The notes beneath the pieces are model-generated. The model saw nothing but the letters and a program-made list of their open reading frames with translations, did no database searches and was not told the origin of the DNA. Of a stretch of 64,000 nucleotides of DNA, positions 44,901-54,242 are shown in pieces. How positions within the stretch are numbered: the first letter of the stretch is position 1; every line of letters begins with the position of its first letter. Source of the stretch: Natronorubrum halalkaliphilum (GTDB lineage: Archaea; Halobacteriota; Halobacteria; Halobacteriales; Natrialbaceae); assembly GCF_009834785.1 (NCBI RefSeq), contig NZ_WUYX01000015.1:124001-188000 (forward strand). The letters are read 5' to 3'. The position numbers and the translations under genes were made by a program.

Positions 44901-46127
44901 ATGGACATTCCGCTGGGAACCGGAACGATCGACGTCTCGTTTCCCGACTGCGAGGTGACGGTCGCCGAACCGCCGGGCGGCGACCCCGTCGACGTTCGAA
45001 CGGCGGCCGAACGCGCGCTCGAAGACCCCCTCGGGCCGCCGCTCGAGTCCCGCGTCGATCCCGACGACGACGTCGCCATCGTCGTCACGGACGTCACCCG
45101 AACGGTGCCGGATGACGTGCTGCTCGACGCGTTGCTCGAACGCCTCGCAGCGTGTGGCCTCGAACGCGATCGGGTGACGGTCGTCATCGGGCTCGGCCTC
45201 CACCGGCCGATGACCGACGACGAGATCGAGGCGATGCTGGGCGAACACGCCGATCTGGCGGTCAATCACGATCCCGAATCGGTCGTGGAGATGGGGTCGG
45301 TCGCCGGCGACGTGCCCGTCGAAATCGGCGCCCCGGTCGCGGAGGCCGATACGGTGCTCTCGACCGGCGTCGTCGAACCACACCAATACGCGGGCTTTAG
45401 CGGCGGGGCGAAGACGGTCGTTATCGGCGCGGGCAGCGAGTCGATCATCCGCTATACGCACGGTCCCAAGATGCTCGCCCGCGACGGCGTCCGCCTCGGC
45501 CGCGTCGAGGGCAACCCGTTCCGCGAAACGATCGACGAGGCCGGCGACCTCGCCGGCGTCGACTTCTCGCTCAACCTGACCCACGGGCCCGCGGGCGTGC
45601 TCGGCGTTCGTGCAGGGGACGGACGCCGGATCGTCCGCGAACTCGCCGCGGTCGCTCGAAACGCCCTTTCGGTTCCGATAGATCGCACGTACGACGCCGT
45701 CGTCTGTGGCGTCGGCGCGCCGAAGGACGCGAACCTTTACCAGGCGACTCGCGGGGCGACCTACGTCGCACTCGGGGATCGAAACCCGCTCCGGGATGGC
45801 GGGCGACTCGTCGTGCCCGCCGAACTCCCCGAAGGGGCCGGCGACGGCACCGGCGAAAAGCGGTTCTATCGGCGGTTGTCCGAGGCCGGCGACGCTCGGT
45901 CGCTCTACGAAGAGATGCGCGAGGGGTACGAGCCCGGCGCGCAGCGGGCGTTCGTCGTCGCTCGCGTCCTCCGGAATCACGACCTGTACGTGACGAACAG
46001 CGAGGCTCCCGAAATCGTCGACGGCTGTCTCATGCACGCGGCGGCCGACGTCGAGGACGCCCTCGAGGCCGGCAGCGAGGTCCTCGTCGTACCGGACGCG
46101 TTGAATACGCTACTGATCGAGGCCTAA
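44901..46127 (+). CDS. larA: LarA-type nickel-dependent racemase homologue
   Basis: 408 residues. The ligands of the nickel-pincer cofactor of lactate racemase are all in place: His101, His161 (EPHQYAGFSGG), Lys171 and His187 (RYTHGPKM), with the same spacing as His174, Lys184 and His200 of Lactobacillus LarA. The family interconverts D- and L-lactate or epimerises other 2-hydroxyacids. No larB, larC or larE maturation genes are in the window, so the cofactor would have to be made from elsewhere in the genome. It follows the PAP2 gene by 54 bp. A link to the D-2-hydroxyacid enzymes at 16-20 kb is possible, but they are 25 kb away. Confidence 0.82.
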   Translation: MDIPLGTGTIDVSFPDCEVTVAEPPGGDPVDVRTAAERALEDPLGPPLESRVDPDDDVAIVVTDVTRTVPDDVLLDALLERLAACGLERDRVTVVIGLGLHRPMTDDEIEAMLGEHADLAVNHDPESVVEMGSVAGDVPVEIGAPVAEADTVLSTGVVEPHQYAGFSGGAKTVVIGAGSESIIRYTHGPKMLARDGVRLGRVEGNPFRETIDEAGDLAGVDFSLNLTHGPAGVLGVRAGDGRRIVRELAAVARNALSVPIDRTYDAVVCGVGAPKDANLYQATRGATYVALGDRNPLRDGGRLVVPAELPEGAGDGTGEKRFYRRLSEAGDARSLYEEMREGYEPGAQRAFVVARVLRNHDLYVTNSEAPEIVDGCLMHAAADVEDALEAGSEVLVVPDALNTLLIEA

Positions 46128-46251
46128 CGGACGGTTCGTACGCGCGATCGGAAGAAGGCGATGCAAGTCCGTCGCAGATGGGAGCCCGGACGGCCTCGAA
46201 ACCTGAGAAGCGAGCGCTGAAATTCCAGAATCGAAATCCGCGTTCGATCGA

Positions 46252-46473
46252 TCAGTCGCCCGCACAGTAGGAACTGTTGTCGGCGTGTCCGGGGAACGAG
46301 CGCGGACGGTCGGTGATCGTCGTCTCGCAGTCGGGACAGCGATAGCTGTCGCAGTTCTCGGCTCGTCGAACGTTCCAGTCGCCGTCGATCGGACTCTCGT
46401 GGCCGCAACTGAAACAGTACAGCACCGTCTTGCTGGAGGGCGGACGGCTCGGTCCGGACGTGGAGGGCGTCAT
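46252..46473 (-). CDS. Small zinc-finger protein
   Basis: 73 residues from MTPSTSG (46473). Two Cys pairs, YCFSCGH and YRCPDCET, should bind one zinc ion; the rest is a short tail ending PGHADNSSYCAGD. Small zinc-ribbon proteins like this are abundant in haloarchaea. Function unknown; RNA or protein binding is the usual assumption. Confidence 0.65.
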   Translation of the reverse strand: MTPSTSGPSRPPSSKTVLYCFSCGHESPIDGDWNVRRAENCDSYRCPDCETTITDRPRSFPGHADNSSYCAGD

Positions 46474-46555
46474 TAGCAACAGCTCGGGACGGATGCTGAA
46501 AACGGTGTTGAATCGTCGGTTAACTGCCGAATGAGAGCATTTACCAGGTCACCGA

Positions 46556-47023
46556 TCAGCCGTCCGTCGCACTCGAGGTCGGCTTTCGAACGATGGCGAA
46601 CCAGAACTCCTCGACGGACTGGATGAATTCGACGAACTGGTCCGGCGAGATCGGCTTTTGAATGTAGGAGTCCGCCTCGAGATCGTGCGAGCGGACGATC
46701 TCCTCGCCGACCGCTGAACTGGTGAGGACGATAACGGGAATCTCGCGCAGCGCCGGTTCGCCGTTCAGTTCCGACAGGACGTCCATGCCGCTTTTCCCCG
46801 GGAGCTGTGGCTCGAGCAGGATGATATCCGGCTGTGGCTTCTCGGCGTATTCGCCGCGCTGGTGGACGAAGTCGAGGGCGGATTCGCCGTCGGAGACGGC
46901 GTGGATGGTGTTCATGAGCTTCGCGTCCCTGAAGTTCTCCGTGAAGAGACGGGTGTCGCCGGGATTCGGCTCGACGAGGAGAATATCGATCGCTCGATCA
47001 ACCTGTTCCTCCGGTGCGGTCAT
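46556..47023 (-). CDS. Receiver-domain protein lacking the phospho-acceptor Asp
   Basis: 155 residues, a CheY-like fold of the Rcp1 type (DILLVEPNPGDTRL, then IILLEPQLPGKSGMDVL, VIVLTSS, and the conserved Lys in YIQKP). Where the phospho-acceptor Asp normally lies (ILLDLxLPG), this protein has Glu (ILLEPQLPG), and one of the paired acidic residues near the N-terminus (VED) is Pro (VEP). It therefore cannot be phosphorylated in the normal way; Glu may mimic the active state. Conserved Thr/Ser and Lys remain. It is one of three single-domain receivers in the window. Confidence 0.8.
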   Translation of the reverse strand: MTAPEEQVDRAIDILLVEPNPGDTRLFTENFRDAKLMNTIHAVSDGESALDFVHQRGEYAEKPQPDIILLEPQLPGKSGMDVLSELNGEPALREIPVIVLTSSAVGEEIVRSHDLEADSYIQKPISPDQFVEFIQSVEEFWFAIVRKPTSSATDG

Positions 47024-47220
47024 AATTCGTTATTCGTCCGGGGCGTTAAAACTGCACGGTTGACGGTATTGAAAAGTCGATTTTCCCGACGCAATCCCGT
47101 GCTATCGAAGCCGGTTCGGAAACAGAAACCTCGGTGGACGGACACGCGTGCGTCGACTGCTAGGGGGTACACTCCGTAGCATCCGCTTCACAATTCTGTG
47201 AATCGACCCCGATGCTACCG

Positions 47221-47679
47221 TTACCGCGACTTCGGTGGCAGCTGTACGTGGTCGAACCAGAACGCTTCGACCGCTTCGACTACTGCAGCGAACTCGTTGA
47301 CGTCCGTGGGTTTCGTCACGTACGCGTTGGCCTCAGCATCGTAACAGCCCGCGATATCGTCGCTGGCGTCGGAACTCGTGAGAACGATCACCGGCAGGGA
47401 CCGCAGATCTTGAGACGACCGAATGGCGTCGAGAATCTCGTGCCCGTCTTTTCCGGGAAGGCCCAGATCCAGGAGGACGATATCCGGCGGCGAGACCGCG
47501 TCGTCGCCGTCCCGTTCGGTCAACGCAGTCACCGCGTCGTCTCCGTTGTCGACGACGTGAAGGACCGTCTCAGTAGCCGTCGACTCGACGGCTCGTTCGA
47601 TCAGCTGGACGTCGCCGGGGTTGTCCTCGACCAGCAAGATCTCGATCGGTTCGTCGGATCGGTGACGGTGAGTAGACAT
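47221..47679 (-). CDS. Single-domain response regulator
   Basis: 152 residues from ATG at 47679; the upstream frame extension of 42 codons looks non-coding. A complete receiver: EILLVEDNPGDVQL with the acidic pair, VLLDLGLPGKDG with the phospho-acceptor Asp, VIVLTSS and YVTKP. No output domain. It probably answers to a PAS-rich histidine kinase such as the one at 50415, but no pairing is provable from position. Confidence 0.85.
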   Translation of the reverse strand: MSTHRHRSDEPIEILLVEDNPGDVQLIERAVESTATETVLHVVDNGDDAVTALTERDGDDAVSPPDIVLLDLGLPGKDGHEILDAIRSSQDLRSLPVIVLTSSDASDDIAGCYDAEANAYVTKPTDVNEFAAVVEAVEAFWFDHVQLPPKSR

Positions 47680-47861
47680 GATAGCGGCGATCAAGTATGG
47701 AGTTTGTGATACAGCCGGAAGCCTGACGCGATCGGTCCCGTCAATGGATCTTCCCTTCGGAAAGATCGATGCACAGTGCAAAATCTCTCGCCGTACCCAC
47801 TCCATATAGCACGAGCGAAATAAGATCTGCTTTCACCCGAAAGATCAAACACGTACTCGAG

Positions 47862-48113
47862 TCACATCGTTTGCTGATAGTTACATTTCGGGCAGTACAG
47901 CCGGCGACGCTGAACGAGCAGAAGACATTCGCCGCAGACGCAGGGGCCGCCGACCGAGACGTTTTCGGTCTCGCGCATGACCGCTCTCAGCGTGTTCTCG
48001 AGTTGGGTGACGCGACGGCTGTTATCCGTGAGTTCGGCCTCGAGAGCAGCCAACCGTCTGTGAACCGTCTGCGGTAGAGGAGTGGTGCTGTTCGACCGCC
48101 GTCTCCGTGGCAT
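47862..48113 (-). CDS. Small coiled-coil and zinc-ribbon protein
   Basis: 83 residues. An Arg-rich start is followed by a helix of coiled-coil type (about 17-50) and a C-terminal zinc site with CVCGEC and CPKC. A similar architecture occurs at 49986: helix, SVGGPC or SIGCAC, then CPxCN. A TATA-like TTATTC on the minus strand near 48140 fits a leaderless start. Function unknown. Confidence 0.6.
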   Translation of the reverse strand: MPRRRRSNSTTPLPQTVHRRLAALEAELTDNSRRVTQLENTLRAVMRETENVSVGGPCVCGECLLLVQRRRLYCPKCNYQQTM

Positions 48114-48230
48114 ATCGGATTCACGCCCGACCCCAGAATAAGCGTATGGTGGTTATGCGCAAGTGGAGTCGGTAGCTCCGAACACAATGCTTGGTCCATA
48201 TTTAGAGTAGTGGATCGCGTACGGGTAGCT

Positions 48231-48626
48231 ATGAGCGACTCAGCCGTAGCCGACCGTCGATTACCGTCCGCCGAGCGAACGGCTGGACTCGCGGCCGGAA
48301 TCGGGGCCTGGATCCTGTGGTCGGGCGTCATCCTGACGGGATCCGGGACGATCATCGTGAATAACTTCCTCGTCGGCGGGGCGATCGCCGTCTTCGCGGC
48401 GTACGCCGCCGGGTGGCCCGCGGGCGGGCCGCTTCCCAGCGTCGCCGCCCCGCTGTTGGTCGTCCTCCTCGGCCTGTGGACGGTCGCCGCTCCGTTCGTC
48501 TTCGAGGTGGCCGCAGCCCGGCTGCTCTGGAGTAATGTTATCGCCGGCGTGCTCGTCGCGATTCTGGCCGGAACGAGTCTGTACGGGAGCAGGCAGTTAG
48601 AGCGGCCCACGGCGACCGGAGCCTGA
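48231..48626 (+). CDS. SPW-repeat membrane protein
   Basis: 131 residues from ATG at 48231 (the track-like longer frame would add seven residues). Four hydrophobic helices in two repeats: AWILWSGVILTGSGTIIVNNFLVGG and GLWTVAAPFVFEVAAARLLWSNVIAG, each with a W-x-N-N/N-V-type turn as in SPW proteins. No catalytic residues. Related in type to the protein ending at 40358. Function unknown. Confidence 0.65.
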   Translation: MSDSAVADRRLPSAERTAGLAAGIGAWILWSGVILTGSGTIIVNNFLVGGAIAVFAAYAAGWPAGGPLPSVAAPLLVVLLGLWTVAAPFVFEVAAARLLWSNVIAGVLVAILAGTSLYGSRQLERPTATGA

Positions 48627-49009
48627 CGGTGTCGACTGCGGTCTATCGTTCTACGGGGAGCGCATCCCGCCGTTTACGGGGTCTCTCGTAAATCGGCGGC
48701 TGGTGACGGATTTCGGGAGTCGTGGCGAGTACGCAATGCAACTGGTCCGCGATGTTCCTCTGATTTGGAGCTGCTGATCGCTCGAGGAGCGCACGGGGAG
48801 GAACGAATCCCTCCACAGATCACGCGACCACTGCTGGACGGATGGGCTCCGGTTCGATTTTGAGCGGCGTCGAACGGCCGCCTGGGGCGGAGATCGGGGG
48901 AACCGCCGTCCAAACCAGCCGCAGACGGAGTTTTCGCGGACCCATTAAATAAAGGGTATTCGGTCATCCCCGTTGGCCCCCTCTATACAAATACGAGAGG
49001 ATACCCACT
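48627..49009. promoter_or_regulatory. Intergenic region upstream of doxX-like gene
   Basis: 383 bases. Two TATA-like elements lie at about 48945-48953 (TTAAATAAA) and 48984-48994 (TATACAAATAC); the second predicts a leaderless message starting close to 49010, the first a ~38-base leader containing GAGAGGAT, a possible ribosome-binding site. A 97-codon minus-strand frame (48674-48967) has Arg/Ser/Pro-rich composition and is not called. Confidence 0.4.
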
Positions 49010-49576
49010 ATGTCAACTACTACTCGAAACAGACTCGAAAGCCGGTATGCGGGAATTACGCTCGAAGGACACCCCCACGCGCTGACGGCGTGGTTCGTCG
49101 TCGCTCTGCGGTTCGTGATGGGCGGAATGATCCTGTTCGCGGGACTCGGCAAGTTCGCGTTCGTCAGCGGCGAGGCGTTCGACGCCAGCGGCTTTCTGGT
49201 CCACGGCGTCGACCCCGTCAGCCCCGTCAGTGGTCTCTTCGCCGCGATGGCCGGCAACGCCGTGTTGCTCGAGGTCATCAACGTCGTGGTGCCGGTCACG
49301 CAGGTGCTGATCGGCGTCGCGCTGATCGCCGGCGCGTTCGTCCGCCTGGCCGCGCTGGGCGGGGCCATGCAGATGGTCCTGTTCTACCTCGGCGGCTGGG
49401 AAGGACAGTGGCTGGCGCTGTTCGACTCCACGCTGATCTACGCCGTCGTCTTCCTGGCGCTGGGCGCCTTCGCGGCGGGCCGAATCGCCGGCCTCGACCG
49501 CTACATCGAACGGATCGACGTCGGCGGCCAACCGCTCCTCGAGCGGTACCCGAAGCTCCGGTACCTCCTCGGGTGA
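49010..49576 (+). CDS. DoxX-family membrane protein
   Basis: 188 residues with four membrane helices. The LRFVMGGMILFAGLGKF segment (about 32-48) and the later VLIGVALIAGAFVRLAALGGAMQMVLFYL are typical DoxX/DoxD-family helices. Members of this family serve as subunits of thiosulfate:quinone oxidoreductase or in quinone-linked redox systems, but many are of unknown role, and no such partner is next to this one. Promoter signals are described for the upstream gap. Confidence 0.75.
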   Translation: MSTTTRNRLESRYAGITLEGHPHALTAWFVVALRFVMGGMILFAGLGKFAFVSGEAFDASGFLVHGVDPVSPVSGLFAAMAGNAVLLEVINVVVPVTQVLIGVALIAGAFVRLAALGGAMQMVLFYLGGWEGQWLALFDSTLIYAVVFLALGAFAAGRIAGLDRYIERIDVGGQPLLERYPKLRYLLG

Positions 49577-49985
49577 ACTACCCGCTTTTTTGTGCTGGCT
49601 GACCGAAGCCCGCACGGGTTCGATTTGCTGAGCGGACAACTCCTGTCGGCTACTGATGCGATTTCCCGTACGTCAGTACCGCCGCAACACGGCCGCCGTG
49701 TCCCGCAATTCGTCTACAGCAGTCCGTATGAGGGTCTCGACGGAGCCGGCACGGCGACTGTCGCGCCGAACTGAACTCGAGGGGATAGTTCGCCGCAAGT
49801 ACCGTCGTCACGTAAGCGGAGACGGCCGTTTTCGGTTCGCTATCGGTAGCCGTCCTGTCATCTGATACGGTTTGCTGTGCCGATGTACCGGGGGACCGCA
49901 AGCCGTCCTGCGGTCCCATCGGGAATGACTGAGAGCAGACAGTATGAGAGCTACCTATATAGCCGCTGGCGGCCTATCTGTCCCG
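49577..49985. other. Intergenic region without recognised gene
   Basis: About 410 bases after the DoxX-like gene. An element ACCTATATAGCC at 49950-49961 can serve as TATA box for the next gene. Two minus- and plus-strand frames of 60-89 codons lack the acidic composition of haloarchaeal proteins. Nothing else recognised. Confidence 0.4.
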
Positions 49986-50297
49986 ATGACGCCTCGAATG
50001 CCGCCTCGGACGAACGACCGCGGACGCGGACGCGAACGCGAACACCGAGCCCTGCGAGCGCAACTCGAGGACGCTAGGATCCGACTCGAGCGGGCGGAGT
50101 CTCAGTTGGGTGACCTCACCGAGCGGCTCGAGCGGACCGAGTATCGGCTCCTGTTGCTCGATACGACGCTCCAGGCTGTCGCTCGACGAACGAGCGTTTC
50201 GATCGGATGTGCGTGCGATCACTGCGACCGGAGTTATCTCCTGATCACGGACGGGATGCTGGTGTGTCCGAACTGTAACTCCCGACAGTCGATCTGA
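49986..50297 (+). CDS. Coiled-coil and zinc-ribbon protein (paralogue of 47862 type)
   Basis: 103 residues from ATG at 49986, which lies about 30 bp after the TATA-like TATATAG; an upstream ATG at 49944 would put the promoter inside the gene. A long Glu/Arg-rich helix (about 15-60) is followed by SIGCACDHC and VCPNCN, a four-Cys zinc site. The layout matches the smaller protein ending at 47862, so both belong to one haloarchaeal family. Unknown function. Confidence 0.62.
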   Translation: MTPRMPPRTNDRGRGREREHRALRAQLEDARIRLERAESQLGDLTERLERTEYRLLLLDTTLQAVARRTSVSIGCACDHCDRSYLLITDGMLVCPNCNSRQSI

Positions 50298-50414
50298 CGG
50301 GACCAGACGACGGTTTCGGAGGGGCTTCGTACTCCGGAATCTGGGCGCTTCGTGTCCGTGACCGGTCTGGGATTCTCGAGAGGTTTATCCGGCTCTAGGC
50401 CGACCTCGAACCAT

Positions 50415-53400
50415 ATGAGTAATCGAGCGGACGCCACGGGCCAGACGTTCTGGGGGAACGTTGACGACGATGTGGCGCTCCAGCGCTATCGGACGCTCGT
50501 CGAGACGATCGACGACAGCGTCTATCAACTCGATGCTGACGGACATTTCATCGCGGTCAACGAGACCATCCTCGAAACGACGGGGTATTCCCGCGACGAC
50601 CTGATCGACGAACACGTCTCCGTGCTTCTCGACGAGCCCGATATCGAACGGATCAACGACGAGATTCGTACCCAACTCGAGACCGGTGACGACGTTTCTC
50701 CCTTCGAGCTTGCGGTCCAGACGGCAGACGGTACGTACTTTCCCTGTGAGTTGCGGGTTAACGTGTTACTGGAGGACGGTGAGTTCGCCGGGACCATCGG
50801 CGTCGCCCGTGACATTTCCGATCGGAAACACCAACAGGAAACCCTGGAGTCGGCACGAGCGTCCTACGAGTCGATCACGACCGTCCTCGACGAAGCTGAT
50901 ATCGGCGTCTTCATCCTCGACGATCAGTTCGACGTCTCGTGGATCGACGAGCGGATCGAGGAGTATCTCGGCCTCGACCGAGACGAGGTCGTCGGCCGGG
51001 ACAAGCGAGCGGTCATCGAGGACACTGTTAAAGAGCGGTTCGCCGACCCCGACGCGTTCGCCGAGAACGTTCTGGCGACCTACGACGACAACAGCGACGT
51101 CGAACGCTTCGAGTGTCGCGTCACCGCCGACGAAAGCGTGGGACGGTCGGAACGATGGCTCGAGCACCGGAGCAAACCGATCGAGACCGGACGGTACGCC
51201 GGTGGCCGCGTCGAACTCTACTACGATATCACCGACCGGAAGGCTTCCGAGAGCGCCCTCCAGGAGAGCGAAAAGCAGTTTCACTCGCTGGTCGAAGCGG
51301 TCGAAGAGTACGCGATCTTTCGGCTCGATACCGACGGACGCGTCATCAGCTGGAACGAAGGCGCGAGACAGATCAAAGGCTACGACCGCGAGGAGATACT
51401 CGGCGAGCACTTTTCGACGTTCTACGTCGACGATGATCGCGCCGCTGGCGTTCCGGAAGCGAACCTCGAGAAAGCCCTCGAATCCGGCTCCGTCGAGGAC
51501 GAAGGGTTGCGGGTTCGAAAGGACGGCACGCAGTTCTGGGCCAACGTGACGATCACCGCGGTTCGGGACGACGACGGCACACACCAGGGATACGTGAAGG
51601 TGACTCGGGATATGACCGATCGTCGTGAGCACGAACAACAACTCCAGCGCGAACGCGACGTACTCGACCGCGTTCTCGACGTCAGCCCCGTCGGGATCAT
51701 GGTCTTCAACGACGACGACGAGGTGACGCGGCTCAACGACCGCTGGACCGAGATTTTCGGTCGGAACGAAACCGACCTCGCGGCCCACACCCGTCCGGAC
51801 GAACCGATCTACGACGAAGACGGGCAGCAGATTTCAGCCACGACACATCCGTTTACACAGGCGCTCCGGACGGGGACACCGGAGTACGATCGGATACTCC
51901 GGATCGAACGGTCGGACGACGAGCACCGCTGGGTCGTCGTGAACGCGGTCCCGATCCTGACCGATGACGGAGCGGTCGATCGAGTCGTTGCGACCAGCGA
52001 AGATATCACCGATATCAAAGAGCGCGAACGCGAACTCGAGACCGAACTGGGACAGATTCTCGGTCGGGTCTCCGACGCGTTCTACGCACTCGACGACGAG
52101 TTCCGGTTTACACACGTCAACGAGCGCGCGGAAGAACTGCTCCAGCACGACGAGGAGGAACTGCTCGGGGAGTCCCTCTGGGACGTGTTTCCGGAATCCG
52201 CCGAAAAGGACGACGTCTGGGAGAGCTTCCACACGGCCCTCGAAACCCAGGAGCCGACCAGCTACGAACTCCACTTCGAGCCGCTCGATTTCAGGGTCGA
52301 GGCGAACCTCTACCCCTCCGAAACGGGTATCTCCGTCTATTTCAGAGACGTCACCGAACGCAAGGAGCGCGAGCGAAAACTCGAGCGCAACGAGCGCCGG
52401 TACCGAACCCTCGTCGAGTACTTCCCCAACGGCCTCGTGACGCTGTTCGATCACGATCTAGAGTACACGCTAGCGGCGGGCCAGGGTTTCGACAGAATCC
52501 CCGTCGAACCCGACGACCTCGAGGGCGAATTCTTCCGAGACGCGTGGGATGAGAAGACCGCCGACACGCTCGAACCGGCCTTCGAGGCGGCACTCGACGG
52601 CGAGGAGCGCTCGATCGAATTCGAGTACGCCGGCCGAGAGTGGTCGCTCCACGCGGTACCGATCACGGACGAACGCGGAGCCGTCTTCGCCGGCATGACG
52701 ATGGCCCAGGACATCACCGAGCAAAAAGAGCGCGAACGGTATCTGGAGGACGCGAAGGCCCAGCTCGAGGCCGCAACCGAAGCCGGTGCGGTGGGCACCT
52801 GGGAGTGGCGGATCCCCGAGGACACGTTCGTTACCGGGGCGTCGTTCGCCAGAACGTTCGGCGTCGATCCCGAAGCGGCCCGGGAGGGAGTGCCGCTCGA
52901 GCGAATCCTTGCGTCGGTCCACGCAGACGACCGCGAGCGCGTCGAGCGAAAGATCGAGGAGGCGGTCGAGACGTGCGGGGAGTACGAGGAGGAGTATCGG
53001 GTCTGGAACGCCGACGGCGAACTCCGATGGGTCGTCGCTCGAGGCTACGTCGAATCCGACGAGGACGGTAATGCGGTCACGTTCCCCGGCGCGATCACCG
53101 ACATCACGGAGCGAAAGCGAGCGGAAATCGAACTCCAGAAGCACAAAAACCAGTTCGAGACGCTGTTCCAGGTGCTTCCCGTCGGCGTCGTGGTCGCAGA
53201 CAAAAGCGGCAGGGTCGTCGAGGCGAACGACGCTGCAAGGGAGATCTGGGGCGGAGACGTCTTCGACGCGGAGACCGTCGAGGACTACGAGAAGTATTCG
53301 GCCGTGTGGGCCGAAACGGGCGAGCCGGTCGACCCCGAAGACTGGACCATGTCGGAGGTGTTAGACGGCGAGGCCGTCACCGAACCGAACGTCTACGAGA

Positions 53401-54242
53401 TCGAGGCGTTCGACGGCGACCGCCGGATCATCATGGAACACGGGATGCCCGTCACCGACGACCGCGGCAACCTGCGTCGCGCCGTCGTGACGCTGACCGA
53501 TATCACCGAACGCAGGGCGTATCAGCGTCGACTCGAGGAAACCGTCGCCCAGCTCGAGGAGTCCAACGAACGGTTAGAGCAGTTCGCCTACGCCGCGTCC
53601 CACGACCTGCAGGAACCGCTCCGAATGGTCTCGAGTTATCTCCAACTCATCGAGCAACGCTACGCCGACGCGTTGGACGAAGACGGCGAGGAGTTCCTCG
53701 AGTACGCCGTCAACGGTGCCGATCGAATGCGGTCGATGATCGAGGGCCTGCTCGAGTATTCCAGAGTCGAGACCCGTGGCGACCCGCTCGAGCCGACCGA
53801 TCTCGGAATCGTCGTCGACGACGTTCTCGACGACCTCCGGCTACAGATCGAGGACAACGACGCCGAAATTCTCATCGACGAACTCCCGCGCGTGGAGGGT
53901 GATGCCGGGCAGTTGCGGCAGGTGTTCCAGAACCTGCTGTCGAACGCGATCGAGTACAGCGGCGACGAACCGCCGCGGGTTCACATCTCCGCAGAGCGCT
54001 CCGGATCGATGTGGACGGTCTCGATCGCGGACGAGGGGATCGGCATCGACCCCGACGAAACGGACCAGATTTTCGAGGTGTTCAACCGCTTGCACAGCCG
54101 CGAGGAGTACGACGGAACGGGGATCGGACTCGCGCTCTGCGAGCGGATCGTCGAGCGCCACGGCGGCGAAATATGGGTCGAAAGCGAACCCGGCGAGGGG
54201 GCGACGTTCTCCTTTACGCTCCCGGCGGTGACCGGCCAGTAG
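50415..54242 (+). CDS. Multi-PAS sensor histidine kinase
   Basis: 1275 residues from ATG at 50415, no membrane helix. About eight PAS/PAC units in tandem (approximate starts at residues 20, 155, 290, 410, 545, 660, 780 and 910), most ending in DITDRK/DITERK-type linkers, followed by a HisKA domain with the phospho-acceptor His in AYAASHDLQEP (about 1064) and an HATPase_c domain with NLLSNAIEYS (N box), DEGIGI (G1) and GTGIGLAL (G2). A soluble redox or ligand sensor is likely. The number of PAS units is unusually high. The Rcp1-type receivers at 46.6, 47.2 and 58.1 kb are possible partners. Confidence 0.88.
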   Translation: MSNRADATGQTFWGNVDDDVALQRYRTLVETIDDSVYQLDADGHFIAVNETILETTGYSRDDLIDEHVSVLLDEPDIERINDEIRTQLETGDDVSPFELAVQTADGTYFPCELRVNVLLEDGEFAGTIGVARDISDRKHQQETLESARASYESITTVLDEADIGVFILDDQFDVSWIDERIEEYLGLDRDEVVGRDKRAVIEDTVKERFADPDAFAENVLATYDDNSDVERFECRVTADESVGRSERWLEHRSKPIETGRYAGGRVELYYDITDRKASESALQESEKQFHSLVEAVEEYAIFRLDTDGRVISWNEGARQIKGYDREEILGEHFSTFYVDDDRAAGVPEANLEKALESGSVEDEGLRVRKDGTQFWANVTITAVRDDDGTHQGYVKVTRDMTDRREHEQQLQRERDVLDRVLDVSPVGIMVFNDDDEVTRLNDRWTEIFGRNETDLAAHTRPDEPIYDEDGQQISATTHPFTQALRTGTPEYDRILRIERSDDEHRWVVVNAVPILTDDGAVDRVVATSEDITDIKERERELETELGQILGRVSDAFYALDDEFRFTHVNERAEELLQHDEEELLGESLWDVFPESAEKDDVWESFHTALETQEPTSYELHFEPLDFRVEANLYPSETGISVYFRDVTERKERERKLERNERRYRTLVEYFPNGLVTLFDHDLEYTLAAGQGFDRIPVEPDDLEGEFFRDAWDEKTADTLEPAFEAALDGEERSIEFEYAGREWSLHAVPITDERGAVFAGMTMAQDITEQKERERYLEDAKAQLEAATEAGAVGTWEWRIPEDTFVTGASFARTFGVDPEAAREGVPLERILASVHADDRERVERKIEEAVETCGEYEEEYRVWNADGELRWVVARGYVESDEDGNAVTFPGAITDITERKRAEIELQKHKNQFETLFQVLPVGVVVADKSGRVVEANDAAREIWGGDVFDAETVEDYEKYSAVWAETGEPVDPEDWTMSEVLDGEAVTEPNVYEIEAFDGDRRIIMEHGMPVTDDRGNLRRAVVTLTDITERRAYQRRLEETVAQLEESNERLEQFAYAASHDLQEPLRMVSSYLQLIEQRYADALDEDGEEFLEYAVNGADRMRSMIEGLLEYSRVETRGDPLEPTDLGIVVDDVLDDLRLQIEDNDAEILIDELPRVEGDAGQLRQVFQNLLSNAIEYSGDEPPRVHISAERSGSMWTVSIADEGIGIDPDETDQIFEVFNRLHSREEYDGTGIGLALCERIVERHGGEIWVESEPGEGATFSFTLPAVTGQ

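Noticed and set aside
48674-48967. 97-codon minus-strand frame
   Set aside because: Pro/Ser/Arg-rich and without conserved features; it overlaps the promoter region of the DoxX-like gene.
49650-49919. 89-codon minus-strand frame
   Set aside because: No promoter or motif, composition is not haloarchaeal, and it lies in a region with competing frames.
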